Source: Ornithodoros turicata | Lineage: Eukaryota; Arthropoda; Arachnida; Ixodida; Argasidae | Reading direction: 5' to 3' | Assembly: GCF_037126465.1 (NCBI RefSeq) | Contig: NC_088201.1 | Coordinates: 2,113,001 to 2,177,000 of the forward strand | DNA: 64,000 bases | Shown here: positions 12,501 to 22,081 of the stretch, piece by piece | Numbering within the stretch: the stretch's first letter is position 1 | Layout of the letters: every line of letters starts with the position of its first letter | Notes under the pieces: generated by a model | Told to the model about the DNA's origin: nothing | Seen by the model: only the letters and a program-made list of their open reading frames with translations | The model's database searches: none | Program-made: the position numbers and the translations under genes

Positions 12501-13824
12501 AAATGCGATGGCACTTTTCAAGCCCTTTCAGTTCCGAGCAATGTAAACAAACAAACAAGAAAACACGCATCGCTCAATGAGGCTTTCGGCGGACTCCAGA
12601 GGCGCCAGTTTTAAAAAGAAAGGAACAAACGGGGTTGGTGGATTCCAAAGATTCGATTCGCCGTTCTGGGCACTAGGCTTCGGACTCCTGAATCTTGAAT
12701 ACCTGCCCAGGATTCGTGGAATCGAGGATTCGGTCGGCATATCCCCACCAAAACCCAATATTTGGGTACTCCAAAATGCTTCCAAAGTGCATATTTTGAT
12801 GCTCCAAAGTGCTCAGAAATGCATATTTTGATGCTCCAAAACTTGCCCAAAATTACATTTTGGGAGTAGCATCGCTGGTTGCTAGATTTGAGCTTGTTCG
12901 CTATTGTTTACTGTGTCCCCCCCGCCCCTTAATTTAGAATAAACTGCTGCCGACTGACCCAACTTTCTACACTGAGAGCTGGATGATATGCGTTTGAAAG
13001 GCATATTTTGAGTGCATTTTCGATAGCTGCAGAGTTTATTTGTAGCGCGTCACACATGATGGACTCCTGCGCCGTCGGCAGCTATGTCTCTCAGTACAAA
13101 TTTGAGCGACGTATGGTAGGGTCATACTGGACAGTTAATTGCTACTTGGCTTTGAAGCTTTTATGTGGCTGCGTCATACTGTTGGGAAGAAGGCCCTGGG
13201 ACTCTGCGGCTCTAATCTAAACTTGCATTCTCAATGCGCCCATATGCTGTACTGGTATCTCCTAGTGCCAGGATCAATGAATGGCAAGAGGCCAGCTTTG
13301 GCCCACCAATTTGTCTCCTGGGTAGTTCCGAGGTTGCTGGTTTGAAACTGGCTGAGGATGCCAGCAACTTGATGGTTGCTTAAGCACACAGGGGTTGATG
13401 AGGTTTTAAAGAGCTCCCTGTGAGTAGAAAATCAAACAACATGATCACATTTGTCTTGTGACAAAAAAACGTGAATTACTAATTCCTGCCTCAGAGCGTT
13501 GTGTCCCTAGGAGATAGTCTCTGTACCCATCTGCAGTGCCATCTGCAGAAACTAGTTGCCACGCACATTGTTGTGCTCCGAAAGAATAGACAAATGTGTT
13601 TTTAAAATTTTTTGCTATTTGTTCCTTCTCACCTCTGATCAACCACCACAGAAGAAAGCTTCGCTGCTGAAACTCTCCGCAACGCAGTGAAGCTCTTCGA
13701 GCAGTGGAAAATCATCGAACACTACAGGCAGGACTGTGTGCGCATCCTTTACCTCGGTGAGCGCTGGAATTCGGACGACGCCATTGACTCTGTTATAACG
13801 CTTGTCGGCGACTTCAAGACGTGA
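3345..13824 (+). CDS. Glycerol-3-phosphate acyltransferase, mitochondrial GPAT1/GPAM-like, C-terminal half (nine exons)
   Basis: GPAT1-type enzymes sit in the mitochondrial outer membrane and acylate glycerol-3-phosphate to lysophosphatidate, the first step of glycerolipid synthesis. Exons are 3345-3537, 5415-5485, 5792-6077, 8110-8252, 8420-8497, 10705-10830, 11463-11586, 11680-11748 and 13652-13824. All introns are GT-AG, every junction phase agrees, and the sum is 1263 nt (420 codons plus TGA). From recall of the vertebrate protein, collinear matches are LALMSTNLVALLFL (a hydrophobic segment where GPAM has a membrane span), LELQYYANAALPVF (GPAM has FELNFYSNGVLHVF), PCRNSHTTIDDAIDKLV, an acidic WEQDEDGDLK stretch, SYVEAYWVVA and NAVKLF near the end. 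The acyltransferase motifs belong further upstream, outside the window. The protein ends DFKT, so it has no peroxisomal AKL tail; this favours GPAT1 over DHAP acyltransferase. The true start is not visible. Confidence 0.87.
3671..4223. mobile_element. GTTAC-rich TIR element (MITE-like)
   Basis: The left end (AGAAGTTACCCGTAAAAAAG) and the right end (inverse AGAGTTCGAAGTTACTG) are imperfect inverted repeats. The interior is dominated by AAGTTAC/GTAACTT motifs. GTATACC occurs just outside both ends and could be a degenerate target duplication. Similar GTAAC-rich tracts lie near 7370-8010, 35985-36055 and 37480-37590. Confidence 0.5.
4227..4630. mobile_element. MITE-like TIR element, ACCGTATTTACTCGCG family
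   Basis: It begins TACCGTATTTACTCGCGTAT and ends GTGAGCAAATACGGTA, inverse at 13 or more bases. There is no coding capacity. It abuts the GTTAC-rich element at 3671-4223. Confidence 0.55.
5415..5485 (+). CDS. GPAT-like exon b
   Basis: The acceptor is TTCTTTGTGCAG and the donor is AAA|GTAAGC. The split codon C|AA joins it to exon a. It encodes SSKSLALMSTNLVALLFLTK, the hydrophobic segment corresponding to a membrane-associated stretch in GPAT1 proteins. Confidence 0.85.
5548..5630. repeat. Snapback hairpin repeat (family member 1 of 3)
   Basis: Two 27-base arms, identical except near the outer end, face each other: AATCGAAACCCTGAGACTGA and its inverse, around a loop of about 29 bases. Just upstream is GAGAGCTGGTGATGA, a lead shared with the copies at 16357 and 38451. 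It lies in an intron of the GPAT-like gene. Confidence 0.8.
5792..6077 (+). CDS. GPAT-like exon c
   Basis: The acceptor is ACAGCAG and the donor is GCTG|GTGAGT. This is the largest exon in the window (286 nt) and one of the best conserved. It carries VMCGHDNAEVVRQACSLLG and HVLELQYYANAALPVFLNES, which align with the GPAT1 block ending in FYSNGVLHVF. It ends in phase 1 and completes an Ala codon with exon d. Confidence 0.9.
6235..6520 (-). pseudogene. mariner (Tc1/mariner) transposase relic
   Basis: On the minus strand, 6446-6391 reads HPPYSPCPAPSDYFVFQNL. This matches the mariner signature around the third catalytic Asp (HPPYSPDLAPSDYF). The following sequence keeps AAEAYF and CVELGGE fragments typical of the mariner C terminus. 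A DNA(G)S remnant just upstream may be the HDNA motif. Stops and frame breaks show it is dead. It sits in an intron of the GPAT-like gene; terminal repeats were not found. Confidence 0.8.
7370..8010. repeat. GTAAC/GATTAC-rich repeat with CA and A-rich microsatellite
   Basis: The ends carry repeated TAATTGATTAC / GTAACTGATTAC motifs in opposite orientations (7370-7450 and 7905-8010), suggesting a diverged TIR element. Inside are an A-rich run and a (CA)n tract near 7558-7605. No protein is supported. Confidence 0.45.
8110..8252 (+). CDS. GPAT-like exon d
   Basis: The acceptor is CTTACTTTCAG and the donor is CTG|GTAATA. It encodes TAVYAIAGEKLPLFRG and then QLAARIELLFNVLQFEFILTL. These correspond to the GPAT1 segments CSLYAV.. 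and the following helix before the PCQ motif. Phase 0 at the 3' end. Confidence 0.85.
8420..8497 (+). CDS. GPAT-like exon e
   Basis: The acceptor is TATTCCTTACAG and the donor is ATG|GTGAGT. The 26 codons encode PCRNSHTTIDDAIDKLVNNS, aligned with PCQTFYQVCHETVGKFIQYG of vertebrate GPAM (from recall). Confidence 0.85.
9100..9860. mobile_element. GC-rich hAT-type MITE with 8-bp TSD
   Basis: The termini TAGAGCACTGCACGGGCC and GGCCCGTGCAGTGCTCTA are exact inverses. The flanking octamer ATTCACAC occurs at 9092-9099 and 9861-9868. Long GGGCCGGGCC-type tracts lie just inside both ends, and the centre is ordinary-composition sequence without a transposase. TAGAG termini plus an 8-bp duplication indicate hAT. 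It lies in an intron of the GPAT-like gene. Confidence 0.93.
9869..10700. other. Unassigned intronic sequence
   Basis: A plus-strand open frame at 9925-10179 encodes 84 residues with no recognised motif and no convincing splice sites. The rest shows no repeat or exon that I can support. Confidence 0.3.
10705..10830 (+). CDS. GPAT-like exon f
   Basis: This exon is chosen because acceptor CCCCAG|GAC keeps phase 0 after exon e. The alternative acceptor at 10753 would break the frame. It encodes 42 residues including ASTLGWEQDEDGDLKTSF, an acidic linker like the SWRSDEEDEDSDF stretch of GPAM. Donor AAA|GTAAGT. The start of this exon is the least certain junction in the gene model. Confidence 0.7.
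10889..11334. mobile_element. hAT-type MITE (copy 3 of 3), 8-bp TSD
   Basis: The ends are TAGGGAGTGACTTTTTCGGG and the inverse CCCGAAAAAATCACTCCCTA. The octamer CATATGGT flanks both sides (10881-10888 and 11335-11342). The interior has CCCGATTTCTCC / CCCGAATT motifs as in the copies at 959 and 2926. It is inserted in the intron between GPAT-like exons f and g. Confidence 0.92.
11463..11586 (+). CDS. GPAT-like exon g
   Basis: The acceptor is TTTTGTTTTCAATCTGAG and the donor is GAAG|GTGTGT. It encodes TLGMLEFLRSVLASYVEAYW, aligned with the QQFITFLQRLLGPLLEAY helix of GPAM. It leaves one base for the next exon. Confidence 0.85.
11680..11748 (+). CDS. GPAT-like exon h
   Basis: A short exon (69 nt) with acceptor ATTTATTTACAG and donor TTTG|GTAAGG. 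It encodes EKMFFREIQKVAQDRLHQGL, in the place of the EYLQKLHKYLITRT segment of GPAM. Split codons on both sides agree with exons g and i. Confidence 0.8.
11749..13651. other. Last intron of the GPAT-like gene, mostly unassigned
   Basis: It contains a GAAAGC/GAAAAC short repeat near 12073-12100, two copies of GCATATTTTGATGCTCC around 12788-12840, and a SINE relic at 13318-13440. No other coding sequence is supported. Confidence 0.4.
13318..13440 (+). mobile_element. Diverged tRNA-derived SINE relic (same family as 36746)
   Basis: The segment GGTTGCTGGTTTGAAACTGG, then GAGGATGCCAGCAACTTG, then TTGCTTAAGCACAC follows the same order as GGTTCGAACCC, GAGGACGCCAGCAACTTG, TTGCTTAGACACGC in the full copy at 36746-37018. 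It is heavily mutated and lacks the 3' end. Confidence 0.65.
13652..13824 (+). CDS. GPAT-like terminal exon i with stop
   Basis: The acceptor is AACCACCACAG. It encodes EESFAAETLRNAVKLFEQWK, which aligns with ESATYCLVKNAVKMF of GPAM, and ends at TGA 13822-13824 after VITLVGDFKT. The 3' untranslated region probably runs to the AATAAA at 14366. Confidence 0.88.
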
Positions 13825-14365
13825 GAGACGTGCATTTTTGGGCAGCTCGGTAGTTTGTGCGGACCTTTTTTGAGATGATTCCCGGAAGAGTGTGTTCGAA
13901 GACAGTTTGGAACCGACACACCAGCTACCTACGCACCTTTCGGCTTTTCACTCTTATTGTTGGAACTGGCCAGTGTACAGTTACTGCACAGTACAAAACA
14001 ACATGTGTATGCGTGTGCTTGCGTGGAATGCGGACTATCGTATGGAAAGAGGTGTGCATGTTAGGCGCAAAAAAGTTGCGATCAAGTATGACCATCTTAA
14101 GACTACATTGTGAGTTTGAGTTTCAAGTTGAACAAGTATTTGGAGAAGACATTTATGTTTACGTAAAGTCCCACATTTGGGTTTCTGACGGCCTTTTGAG
14201 CAAATTGCACCCGCACATAACGAAACGTGTATTCCTTTATTACGAGTGATATATTTATGTAAGGGTAATATTCCACTGTCATCCTCATAAGTGCCTCACC
14301 ATGTAGGCACGAGAGCCTGCCTTCAACGCAGCTGTACCAGCCTTCGAGAGTACTCGAGACAGAAT

Positions 14366-14371
14366 AATAAA
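14366..14371 (+). promoter_or_regulatory. Candidate polyadenylation signal for the GPAT-like gene
   Basis: AATAAA about 540 bases downstream of the TGA. It is the nearest canonical signal noted, and a piggyBac-style MITE begins soon after (14427). Confidence 0.45.
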
Positions 14372-14426
14372 TTTCACTTGATTCCACTTATCGAAAAGCA
14401 CCATGCACGTGACTGTTGAAAGTTAA

Positions 14427-14835
14427 GGGGGAATCACTTCTGAGCAAGACAATAGAGAAAGTTTGTTCGCACACCGCTCAGAAACTGCGTAAAATACAGT
14501 CAAAACAGAAGTACTGGCGCGTTCCCCTTGCTTTGCCCTCGTCGATGACACATTTTGTAGAATTCCGGGACTATCCGTCGATTTGTATTGAGCCCGAATT
14601 TGCAAATGTTTTAGTGCGCGACACTCTATCGAGATGGCAGCACATGTTCGAGTCGCACCAAACTCTAATTTATTAAAAAATCAACGGCTCAACCTTGTCC
14701 TCTAAAAAATATGTCATTGACTAGAGAAAAGCTAAGAGAACACGCCAGTACCAATCTTAAGATAATAGTTCAGAGCGCTCACGTGTCCTGTGCGGAAAAA
14801 AATCGTCCATAGACTTCTGAAGAGGTAATTCCCCC
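14427..14835. mobile_element. piggyBac-style MITE with TTAA target sites
   Basis: TTAA (14423-14426 and 14836-14839) borders GGGGGAATCACTTC on the left and the inverse GAGGTAATTCCCCC on the right. TTAA duplication with short inverted ends is the piggyBac signature. The 86-residue frame inside (14416-14676) has no transposase motif, so the element is non-autonomous. Confidence 0.75.
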
Positions 14836-14897
14836 TTAAGAGAAAAATGCAGAAATTTCGCCGTGCCGCCTTGGCACATATGATGCACAAGATATGC

Positions 14898-15494
14898 ATA
14901 CCTGCCAACTCTCCCGATTCAAACGGGAGACTCCCAGATTCGGATTTGTTTGTACGATTGTACGGCCGAGAAGCAAATCTCCCGGAAAATGCAGTTTCCC
15001 TCTCTATATCTCAAACGCCTGCTTTTTCTCTGGGCACACAGACGAAAACGTCAATCCAATACCAGCCCAATTCCCATTGGCATCGCTGCCGCTTCCCGGA
15101 GCCTTTGTGTTACAGAGTTCAGGGGTTCTGGTCATGGTTCTAGTTCTAGCACTCCTAGTTTACGGGCATTTCCTCCATGTTTTTGGGTGACAAAGGTGCC
15201 TTTGCCCTAGCTGTTTCGACCTTGCGTACCTCGCAAAGAGAACAGAGACATAGTTTTGCGTCCTCTCGTTCGTTTGAGAAAGTGTCATATCCTTGTCACC
15301 AGCTTGACACCCAGATAGTTTCTTGGAGAGGGCAAAGTCTGGTGCTGCAAAACTTGTACCCAATGAGCCTGCTGGGGTGCTCCTGTTACATATGCAAATA
15401 AAAGTCACCCAACATCGGCTTTCTCCTACCCCCCCCCCCCCCCCCCGCTTTTGAAATCTCCCTAATTTGGATGTTCCCAAGTTGGCAGGTATGG
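14898..15494. mobile_element. MITE-like element with CATACCTGCCAACT ends
   Basis: CATACCTGCCAACT at the left is exactly inverted as AGTTGGCAGGTATG at the right, about 600 bp apart. GATATG borders both ends. A poly-C run occurs near 15430. The element has no protein. The exact end and duplication length are ambiguous. Confidence 0.6.
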
Positions 15495-15518
15495 ATATGA
15501 TACATATACAGTGAATCT

Positions 15519-15795
15519 TCACTCTTAAAAAAAAGGATGTACTTTAACTCGTTTTTCTTGCCACATATGTCACTCCCTTTTGGAGAGTACAATTACTCCC
15601 AAAAATGAGACTCCCCTGAAGGAGTGACGTTACTCCCTACCGGAGGGTAATATTACTCTCCAGTAACCCTAGAGAGGATTTCCCCTAGAGGAGACTCCTT
15701 TTTGAGAGTAATTTTACTCTCCAAAGTGAGTGATATATGTGGCAAGAAAAAGGATTGAAAGTACACAGTTTTTTTTTTTTTTTTTAAAGAGTGTA
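15519..15795. mobile_element. MITE with long inverted arms, CACTCTTAAAAA ends
   Basis: The left CACTCTTAAAAAAAAGGATG is mirrored by TTTTAAAGAGTGTA at the right. Further inside, CTTGCCACATATGTCACTC pairs with GAGTGATATATGTGGCAAG. The centre repeats TTACTCTCC/GGAGTGA motifs. The whole 277 bp could fold into one stem. Confidence 0.75.
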
Positions 15796-15799
15796 TACT

Positions 15800-16226
15800 A
15801 TGAGGAGGTGAAGAGGAGGTGCTTTATTACTGCAATCTATCACCGTTTGTTTTCTGATTTCAGTCTTGTCTGTCTAGTAGTTTGAAATTTTGTCTTTGCA
15901 ATTCATGAACATATGTAAGAATGACACCAGTTGTTTGGTCGGGTGGTTCTACTCGGTGGGGGCAGCTACAAGGTCGTGCAAGGTCATCTCTTGTCAACAC
16001 ACGATGGGCGGTGCCAAAGCCCATTTTAAATCGGAGCTGTAGAGGAGGTGGCGTCCCCCTACAAATCCTTCAAGTCTCCCATTCCGCCATTTTTGGAGAA
16101 GAGGTACATCCTTCAAATCTCTCCGTGCCGCTGCGACTCGTCATTCTTCTCGGCCAAGTGGGTGGAGCGTTGACGGCTCTGACGTAACGGCGCGTACACA
16201 TCTCCGGGCGGCAAAAGAACACAGAA
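15800..16226. other. Unassigned sequence with possible MITE fragment
   Basis: No coding sequence is supported. CCAAACTCTCTTCATAAACG near 16229 resembles the terminal repeat of the nested element at 23191-23668 (CCAAACTCTCTCTATAAAAG), suggesting a decayed end of that family. Confidence 0.35.
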
Positions 16227-16356
16227 TGTCCAAACTCTCTTCATAAACGGCTCTCAATCGAGCGATACCGAAATAGACGATTTCAGAAAATCCCAGTGCT
16301 CCTTGCGCGCCTATTGCATCCTGGGCGATTACTAAGTGGGGTAACGAAGAATGATT

Positions 16357-16453
16357 CATAATGTAAAAAACCCCGAGACTAGGGAACACGAAGGGACAGA
16401 CACAAACACGAAGTCCCTTCGTGTTCCCTAGTCTCGGGGTTTTTTACATTATG
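16357..16453. repeat. Snapback hairpin with two perfect 40-base arms (family member 2 of 3)
   Basis: Bases 16357-16396 and 16414-16453 are perfect inverse copies around a 17-base loop. The arm contains AAAAAACCCCGAGACTAGGG. The outer flank on the right reads (inverted) AAGCAAGCGAGCTGGTGAAG, which is the lead found beside the other two family members. Confidence 0.9.
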
Positions 16454-16739
16454 CATCATCTTCACCAGCTCGCTTGCTTCCTAGCCATTTTTTCAAGAAT
16501 GATTCTCCACGTTTCGCTTTCGCAGACCTTGACACCTCGTGGACAAATGGACCGTAGGGATCGAGAAATCGAAAAGAGTTTGGAGGCCACGCGTTTCTTT
16601 CGTATTAATAAGCTCCCGCAGTTCAAAGTGGTGTTGCGCAACCAGCGCACTCACTCGCCCCCTATAAACGTGCGAACTCGTCCGCCCGCCGCTAGGGTGT
16701 CGCTCCGAGGACAAAAACACCGTTGGCGCGTTCCGTAAA

Positions 16740-17440
16740 CTTTTGTCCCAACCTGTATCTCATGTAATAGGTCTGGCAATCGCACCATGTGCACACGATC
16801 TTCTTTCTTTGAAGTCCAATCCTCTACAGCAGTGGTTCTCACCTTATTCGAGGGAACACCTGGTCCTGCCAGCACGACCTCAAGGAACCTACTACGCTGG
16901 GGCAGCTGTGTGTAGAAATGTTTAATTATAACGTATTTATTTATTTATTGCTTCGTCGCAAGATATCGCTTGAGGTTTGCTGGATTCATTCAACAGCCAC
17001 AATACTTCTCCGCAGGTAACGTGTTGTGGGTTGTCATTGATGCTTGTAAATCCCGAGTCCACGTGGGCAGGAGAGTCTCTCCGAAGCTTCACCGCAGTAG
17101 CTATGGCTTTTCCAAGTGCTTGTAATGCTCTTGAAGCACAAGAGAAAATCAAAAGTGTGGGTTGAGTTCCGGGATGAGCCAACCCACGAAGATCATAGCT
17201 GGCTGTTTGCAAAGACCGTCAGCCGTGGTGGCAACCTGGTCCTGCGATCTCGATGTTGATTCCAATGCCAACGATCGTACTTGCACTCAAACGGGTCGAC
17301 ATGAATGCTAGTTGAAGTGCGAACACATAATCACGATTTCACGTCGAAGATGTTTTTGAGATGTGTTTGTAGTTGTTTCCATCGTCCAATAGCTATGATG
17401 GTTACCTGTGGCCCGTGCCTGTGGCGGGAAGCCCGGCCCC
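16740..17440. other. Unassigned sequence
   Basis: A short TTTATTTATTTATTG run lies near 16937. No exon or complete repeat was recognised. Confidence 0.4.
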
Positions 17441-17460
17441 GGCCGCCACAACTGGATTTT

Positions 17461-17560
17461 CTCGCAAACGGTGGTGGTGGTGGTGGTGATAGGGCTTGCC
17501 GTTGTCGGCCTCACGTATGTGGGCAACGTCACGACTCACGCCCTGGGGAAATGTGGAAAC
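17461..17560 (-). mobile_element. SINE 3' fragment with (GTG)n tail
   Basis: GGGCTTGCCGTTGTCGGCCT and CACGTATGTGGGCAACGTCA are nearly identical to the 3' part of the SINE at 59062-59325, preceded by the same GTG repeat. The 5' tRNA-like head is missing. Confidence 0.8.
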
Positions 17561-18400
17561 GGGAGAAGCCGCCAGGAAAGTCTGAGAAAGCCTCAGCTTC
17601 CAACCAACCAGAAGCGCGATTCTCTACCTACGTAGATGGGACAGGTTTTCCACATCTACGTCACAAAAATGGCTGCGCCCATGGCTTGTTGGAGTTTTTT
17701 GATGAATTAATTTTTGTAATAGGAAGACAAAATTGAGAAACAAGGGTGCATTTTGGAGGCAGTTGGATGTGCTCGTTCTGAATATCACAACCGTTTCAAC
17801 ACATCGGGAAATCGGCCTATCACTAAGCAGCGTTGCGCCAACGGTTTCAATTCAACCAACAATTTCTACCGTCAATATAATAGGAGTTACAAGCTACAGA
17901 AAATCGGGGCCCATGCATTTTCAATGGCCTATACCGCTGTCGTTCGGCTTACGCCCTCTCCGTTTCATGCTGCATCGGATGTTGAAGCGCTACGTCCAAA
18001 CCCGAAACTGATGGGTCGCGCGGTCCAGTGCATGTGGTCAGTCTGTTGGCAACAGTGATTTACGGAACTACTACGATTGCATTGAGGTTGTTCCCACTTC
18101 AACGTGACCTTCGTTCAGCCGAATGCACAATTGGTGCCTCCTTGCGTACTTCTCAAATGTTATGTCGAACAACAACGAAATGATATGAAAAATAACGACA
18201 GCAGCAGATGTAATGGGCGGAAATCGGAAAGCGCAAACAAATGTACGAAGCAGACGACAGTGTCGTCTGCAAAGGAGGACCGAGAGACATTGCAAATTTT
18301 CTACGTATCGCTTCATTGTTCTCGGGCCGGGCTAAACCCGACTTCCGGTCTCTACTTGAGTTCCGGTTCGACACTTTCAATTATTATACGTAAGTCCATT
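17561..18400. other. Unassigned sequence
   Basis: Open frames at 17733-18058 and 18104-18418 have no recognisable protein motif. No repeat ends were identified. Confidence 0.35.
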
Positions 18401-18419
18401 TCATTAATCTTTAGTTAGC

Positions 18420-20606
18420 CTAAGTTACTTTGTACGGCGATGCGAGAGATATGATAAGTGTAAAAGTTGTTTCATGTGTGTTACACTTGATATGCGGTTG
18501 TAATCTGACAGCATAAAGCGCGCGGCTCGATTTTGTACTGAATTCGATCATTTTCACTAGGTTATCAGTAGCCTGGTCGCACACCGATGCCGCATATTGG
18601 AGTTTGGGTCGAACGAGTGATTTATACAGATGAAGCTTCACGTTGGTAGGAGCCTGATGAAACGAGCGGCGAATGAAACCAAGAGTTGAGTTTGCCTGAC
18701 CGCATATATGGGCTATGTGGGTTTTCTATGACAGGTCAGATGATATGTGGACACCTAGGTACTTGAACGTGGAGACTCTTTCAAGGTTCACACCACTAAC
18801 GTTGTATACGACTAGGGGGGATGGTTTGCGGGATCGAGAGATGTTCAACTCCATGGACCAAGTGGAGCGCCAGGTCAGACTCTAGCTGGTTAGTATCGAA
18901 ATGGCTGGCAGTAGGAGTGTATATGACACAGTCATCGGCATATAGTCGCAAAGTGGAGGAAACGAGGGTGGGCAAGTCATTGGTGAAGGTAAGGAAAAGA
19001 AGTGGACGGAGCCTTGGGGAACTATACTATACAGGTGCGGATGAAGAATTAGTATTGTTCACGTGGACAAATTGCGAGCGATCAAGCAGGGATGCCTGGG
19101 TCCAGGCCAGGATTTTAGTGTCGATATTAAGGTAGGAAAGCTTCGTAAGTAAATGGCTATGGGATACCCTGTCGAAAGCCTTAGAAAAGTCGAGAAATAC
19201 ACAGTCGACTTCTGATCCAATGTCAAGAGGGCGGTGGATGTCATGAGAGAAGGCTGCTAACTGCGTTTCGCGGAAAAACTGCTTGCGAAAAGCGTGCTGA
19301 CGTGGGTTGAAAAAGGTGTTCGACTCAAGGTGACGGATTAGATGGAAGTATATAATGTGTTCCATGATCTTGCATGGCACACTGGTTAGTGATATGGGGC
19401 GAAAGTTGGCAGCTTGGCTCACGCTATACGGCCCGATTTGTGAACTGGTATGACCATTCCGGTCTTCCAGGCATTGGGCAACGTTCCAAACTCCAGGGAC
19501 TGCTCGAACAATTTTGTCAGTATCAAGGATGAGTAGAACTTCGTGCTTCGCAGAAATTTGCTGTCAATATTGTCCACCCCAGAGCTAGAGCGTATATAGC
19601 TTAAGCCCCTCGATGATCCTAACCACACCGAGTGGATCGAAGATAAGGGCGTCCATTGGCATAGGATTACGTGGTGATAATAACCCTTACTCGCAATTAC
19701 CTTCAATTCCATATAATTTACCTTGGTTTACATCTCCACCTATACCTCTGCCCCGGCGAGGCTTCGCCATCTCCGACACATACATACAGATTTTTGCACT
19801 TTGACACTCCTAATGATAACGCCTTTCTCGTCACGTCGAGGCTGCGCAGATAAGGAACAGGGCTAGAAGAGCGAAAAAACAGGAAGTGATTTATCATCCG
19901 CGAAAGAGAAACATCTATTGAATACATATGCGACTGAACTGTCAGGATATACGATTTTTCCTTGGAGACAGATATCGCCAAAATGTCTGAGGCTTTGTTC
20001 TCATAAAATTAACGAGAGTAGTGTCCAAAAACTTGATTTCTTCCTCAATTCTCTACTCAGATCAGAGATTAAATTACAGATTCTATCGCACTAATTTGTT
20101 CTCAGTGTTCCTCTGCACACTGAAATACGTGCGTCTTTTTATATGAATAATTTCCCTCGTTAACCATGGATTTTGTTTGCGTTTTTCGATTACCCTCTTA
20201 GGTACATAGATGTTCATTAAAGTGGACCATCGCCGCTTTAAATTTCACCCTGATATCTTCAACTGAGACGTCAGGAATAGGAGAGTACTAAAAAAAAGAA
20301 TAAGGTTTAAATGACAAGTTATCAATGATAGCATCGTCGTCTGCTCTATTAAAATCATACACTTGCCATTTCTGAGAGGGGCTAATCGGTAGTGGCCATA
20401 TCTGTGTTGCAAAAATAACCATAGCGTGATCAGAGATGCCTGGCACAACCTGACAATATCAATTTGGAACTTATCATTAACAAAAACTAAGTCAAGGACA
20501 GAATGGGTATCACCACAGGACCGTGTGGGGTCTTAACTATAGTTGGGTAAGGTTATACGAGTAAGCAATGGCAAGCAAAGAATCTGCAGCCGAAGGATAG
20601 AGTGTA
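18420..20606 (-). pseudogene. CR1/jockey-type LINE: reverse transcriptase and end of endonuclease (broken)
   Basis: Reading on the minus strand, 20606-20245 is the C-terminal part of an endonuclease/exonuclease-phosphatase domain (CGDTHSVLDLVFVND, then a decayed SDH region). 19712-19419 is the lead into the polymerase (GTLPNAWKTGMVIPVHKSG). 19422-19027 is the finger/palm region (FRPISLTSVPCKIMEHII, VFLDFSKAFDRVSH). Around 18931-18942 an intact YADD catalytic box remains in another frame. 18641-18420 is the thumb (LYKSLVRPKLQYAASV). Frameshifts and stops separate these pieces, so it is inactive. The N-terminal endonuclease part lies at 22330-22735, displaced by the TIR element at 20607-22329. 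Confidence 0.9.
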
Positions 20607-20869
20607 TAGAGTCACTAAATAAGCTTCGCTTCAGAGTATCGACACTCATGTCTCCAAGGGAGAGCAGGAGCGCCATCTTGTTTCCGCACCACACCGGTAC
20701 CATCCCCAGTTCAGGATCAAAGACGGCTAACATAATGCTCCCTGTGGCATAGAGAAGCGTGTAGGATTGTTGTGCGGTAATCCATGTATTGTCAACCAGA
20801 GCGTCCCGAGGATGTCAAGGTGAGCTCAAGGCCGTCAACTGCTGCCTGCAAACTACTACAGTCTGTTGA

Positions 20870-21056
20870 ACAAGAGATAAACTGATGTTCTGAGGCTGGG
20901 AACAACATAGAAGGGACAGATACAAACAAAGCCTCAAATTGCCTAAGAAATCAACGATGAAAGATGAAAGTCACTGAAAAGGTTAGCCAGCTGTAGGGAT
21001 CGAACCCACATCTTCTGGATTGCCGGTCCAGGGCTCTACCAATTGAGCTAAGCTTA
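20870..21056 (-). mobile_element. tRNA-derived SINE, minus-strand copy
   Basis: On the minus strand the tRNA-like head (21056-20981) has A box TAGCTCAATTGG and B box GGGTTCGATCCC. Its cloverleaf-like arms surround a loop CCGGCAA (anticodon position GGC, alanine-like), but position 33 is C rather than the universal U, so it is not a working tRNA. The body continues into TCTGTCCCTTCTATGTTGTT. Confidence 0.8.
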
Positions 21057-21458
21057 GCTCTATTCCCCACGGTTATAGTAGTGCAAGTGAAGACACGACG
21101 TTGAGGGCCCGCGCTCACGTGACAGCAGAAAGCTATGACGCTTTTCGCATCTTCCGCTTCTGGGGGAATGTCGCGCTCGTGTGAATACACGGATAGGGTC
21201 GCAAAATGTTCTCAAAAGAGCGACCTAATACATTCTGTGTATATTGGCATCGAGGCGGAAGACCAGTAACAATCCTAATTGCGATCCCAATGAAGGCTTC
21301 TGAGGGATGTTTTGCATTGGCAGTTCCGTGGGACTGCCTGCCTAGCACTAGTTGATCCTACTCTTCGTTTTTAGCGCGAGAGCAGTACTATTTTTGAAAT
21401 GTGATGTAGGCAAGCTTCCGCTTGGGCCATCCAATAGAATACCGAACACCTTCGAACC

Positions 21459-21875
21459 TTTTGACATTTTTACCCAGTGATTGCAGACGACACCGCCCAT
21501 CCATGGGCGCTGAACTCCATTGAGGACTGGACGGACGAAAATGCTGGTGTGTTTGCCGGAGCCATATTTGTGCCAGACGGGGCCGCCAGACATTTCAAGA
21601 ACCGGTATCAGCGGCATGAGTTCCAGAAAAGATCGCACGTGACGGAATGGATATTTTCCGCCACGGGTCACGGCAAGAGCTCGGCTGATGGGATTGGTGG
21701 ATTGATAAAGCACACGGATTCCCTGCACAACTTACGGGCCCAGGCACTATCACTTATAAGTTCTTCTGCGGCGACGGTAGCCATCTTAAGCAAGAAAAAA
21801 ATCGAGAGAACTACGCTTTTGTTTTTAGAAGCAAGTTCCCTAGAAACATTCCGGGTCTCAAAGAAGGAAGAATGA
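21459..21875 (+). pseudogene. Element-borne ORF with FKNRY...ATGHGKSSADGIGG motif, family not named
   Basis: The plus-strand frame contains PDGAARHFKNRYQRHEF and IFSATGHGKSSADGIGGLIK. I recognise this pattern as one seen in uncharacterised repeat-associated arthropod proteins, but cannot name the family. Asp residues in DGAA and DGIGG could belong to a nuclease or transposase-like core; that is inference. There is an in-frame stop shortly upstream (21462) and no downstream continuation, so this is a fragment. Its position inside the TIR element at 20607-22329 suggests it is the element's own protein. Confidence 0.55.
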
Positions 21876-22081
21876 AAGGCAGTGCGAGTGGCCGTCGGAA
21901 TCTAGTATTGCCACATGTGGACGAAAAAAGTGGATGGAGATGGACGCGTCACTGTCCAGATGTCAAGATTTTCCGAGGAACATCCAGAGTAGGAGATAAA
22001 CAAGAGATAAACTGATGTGCTGAGGCTGGAACAACATAGAAGGGACAGATACAAAATACCCGAAAGTCGCTGGAGAGGCGT

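Noticed and set aside
15160..15592. ORFs with poly-Gly around the C-run at 15430
   Set aside because: They are produced by the homopolymer inside a MITE-like element.
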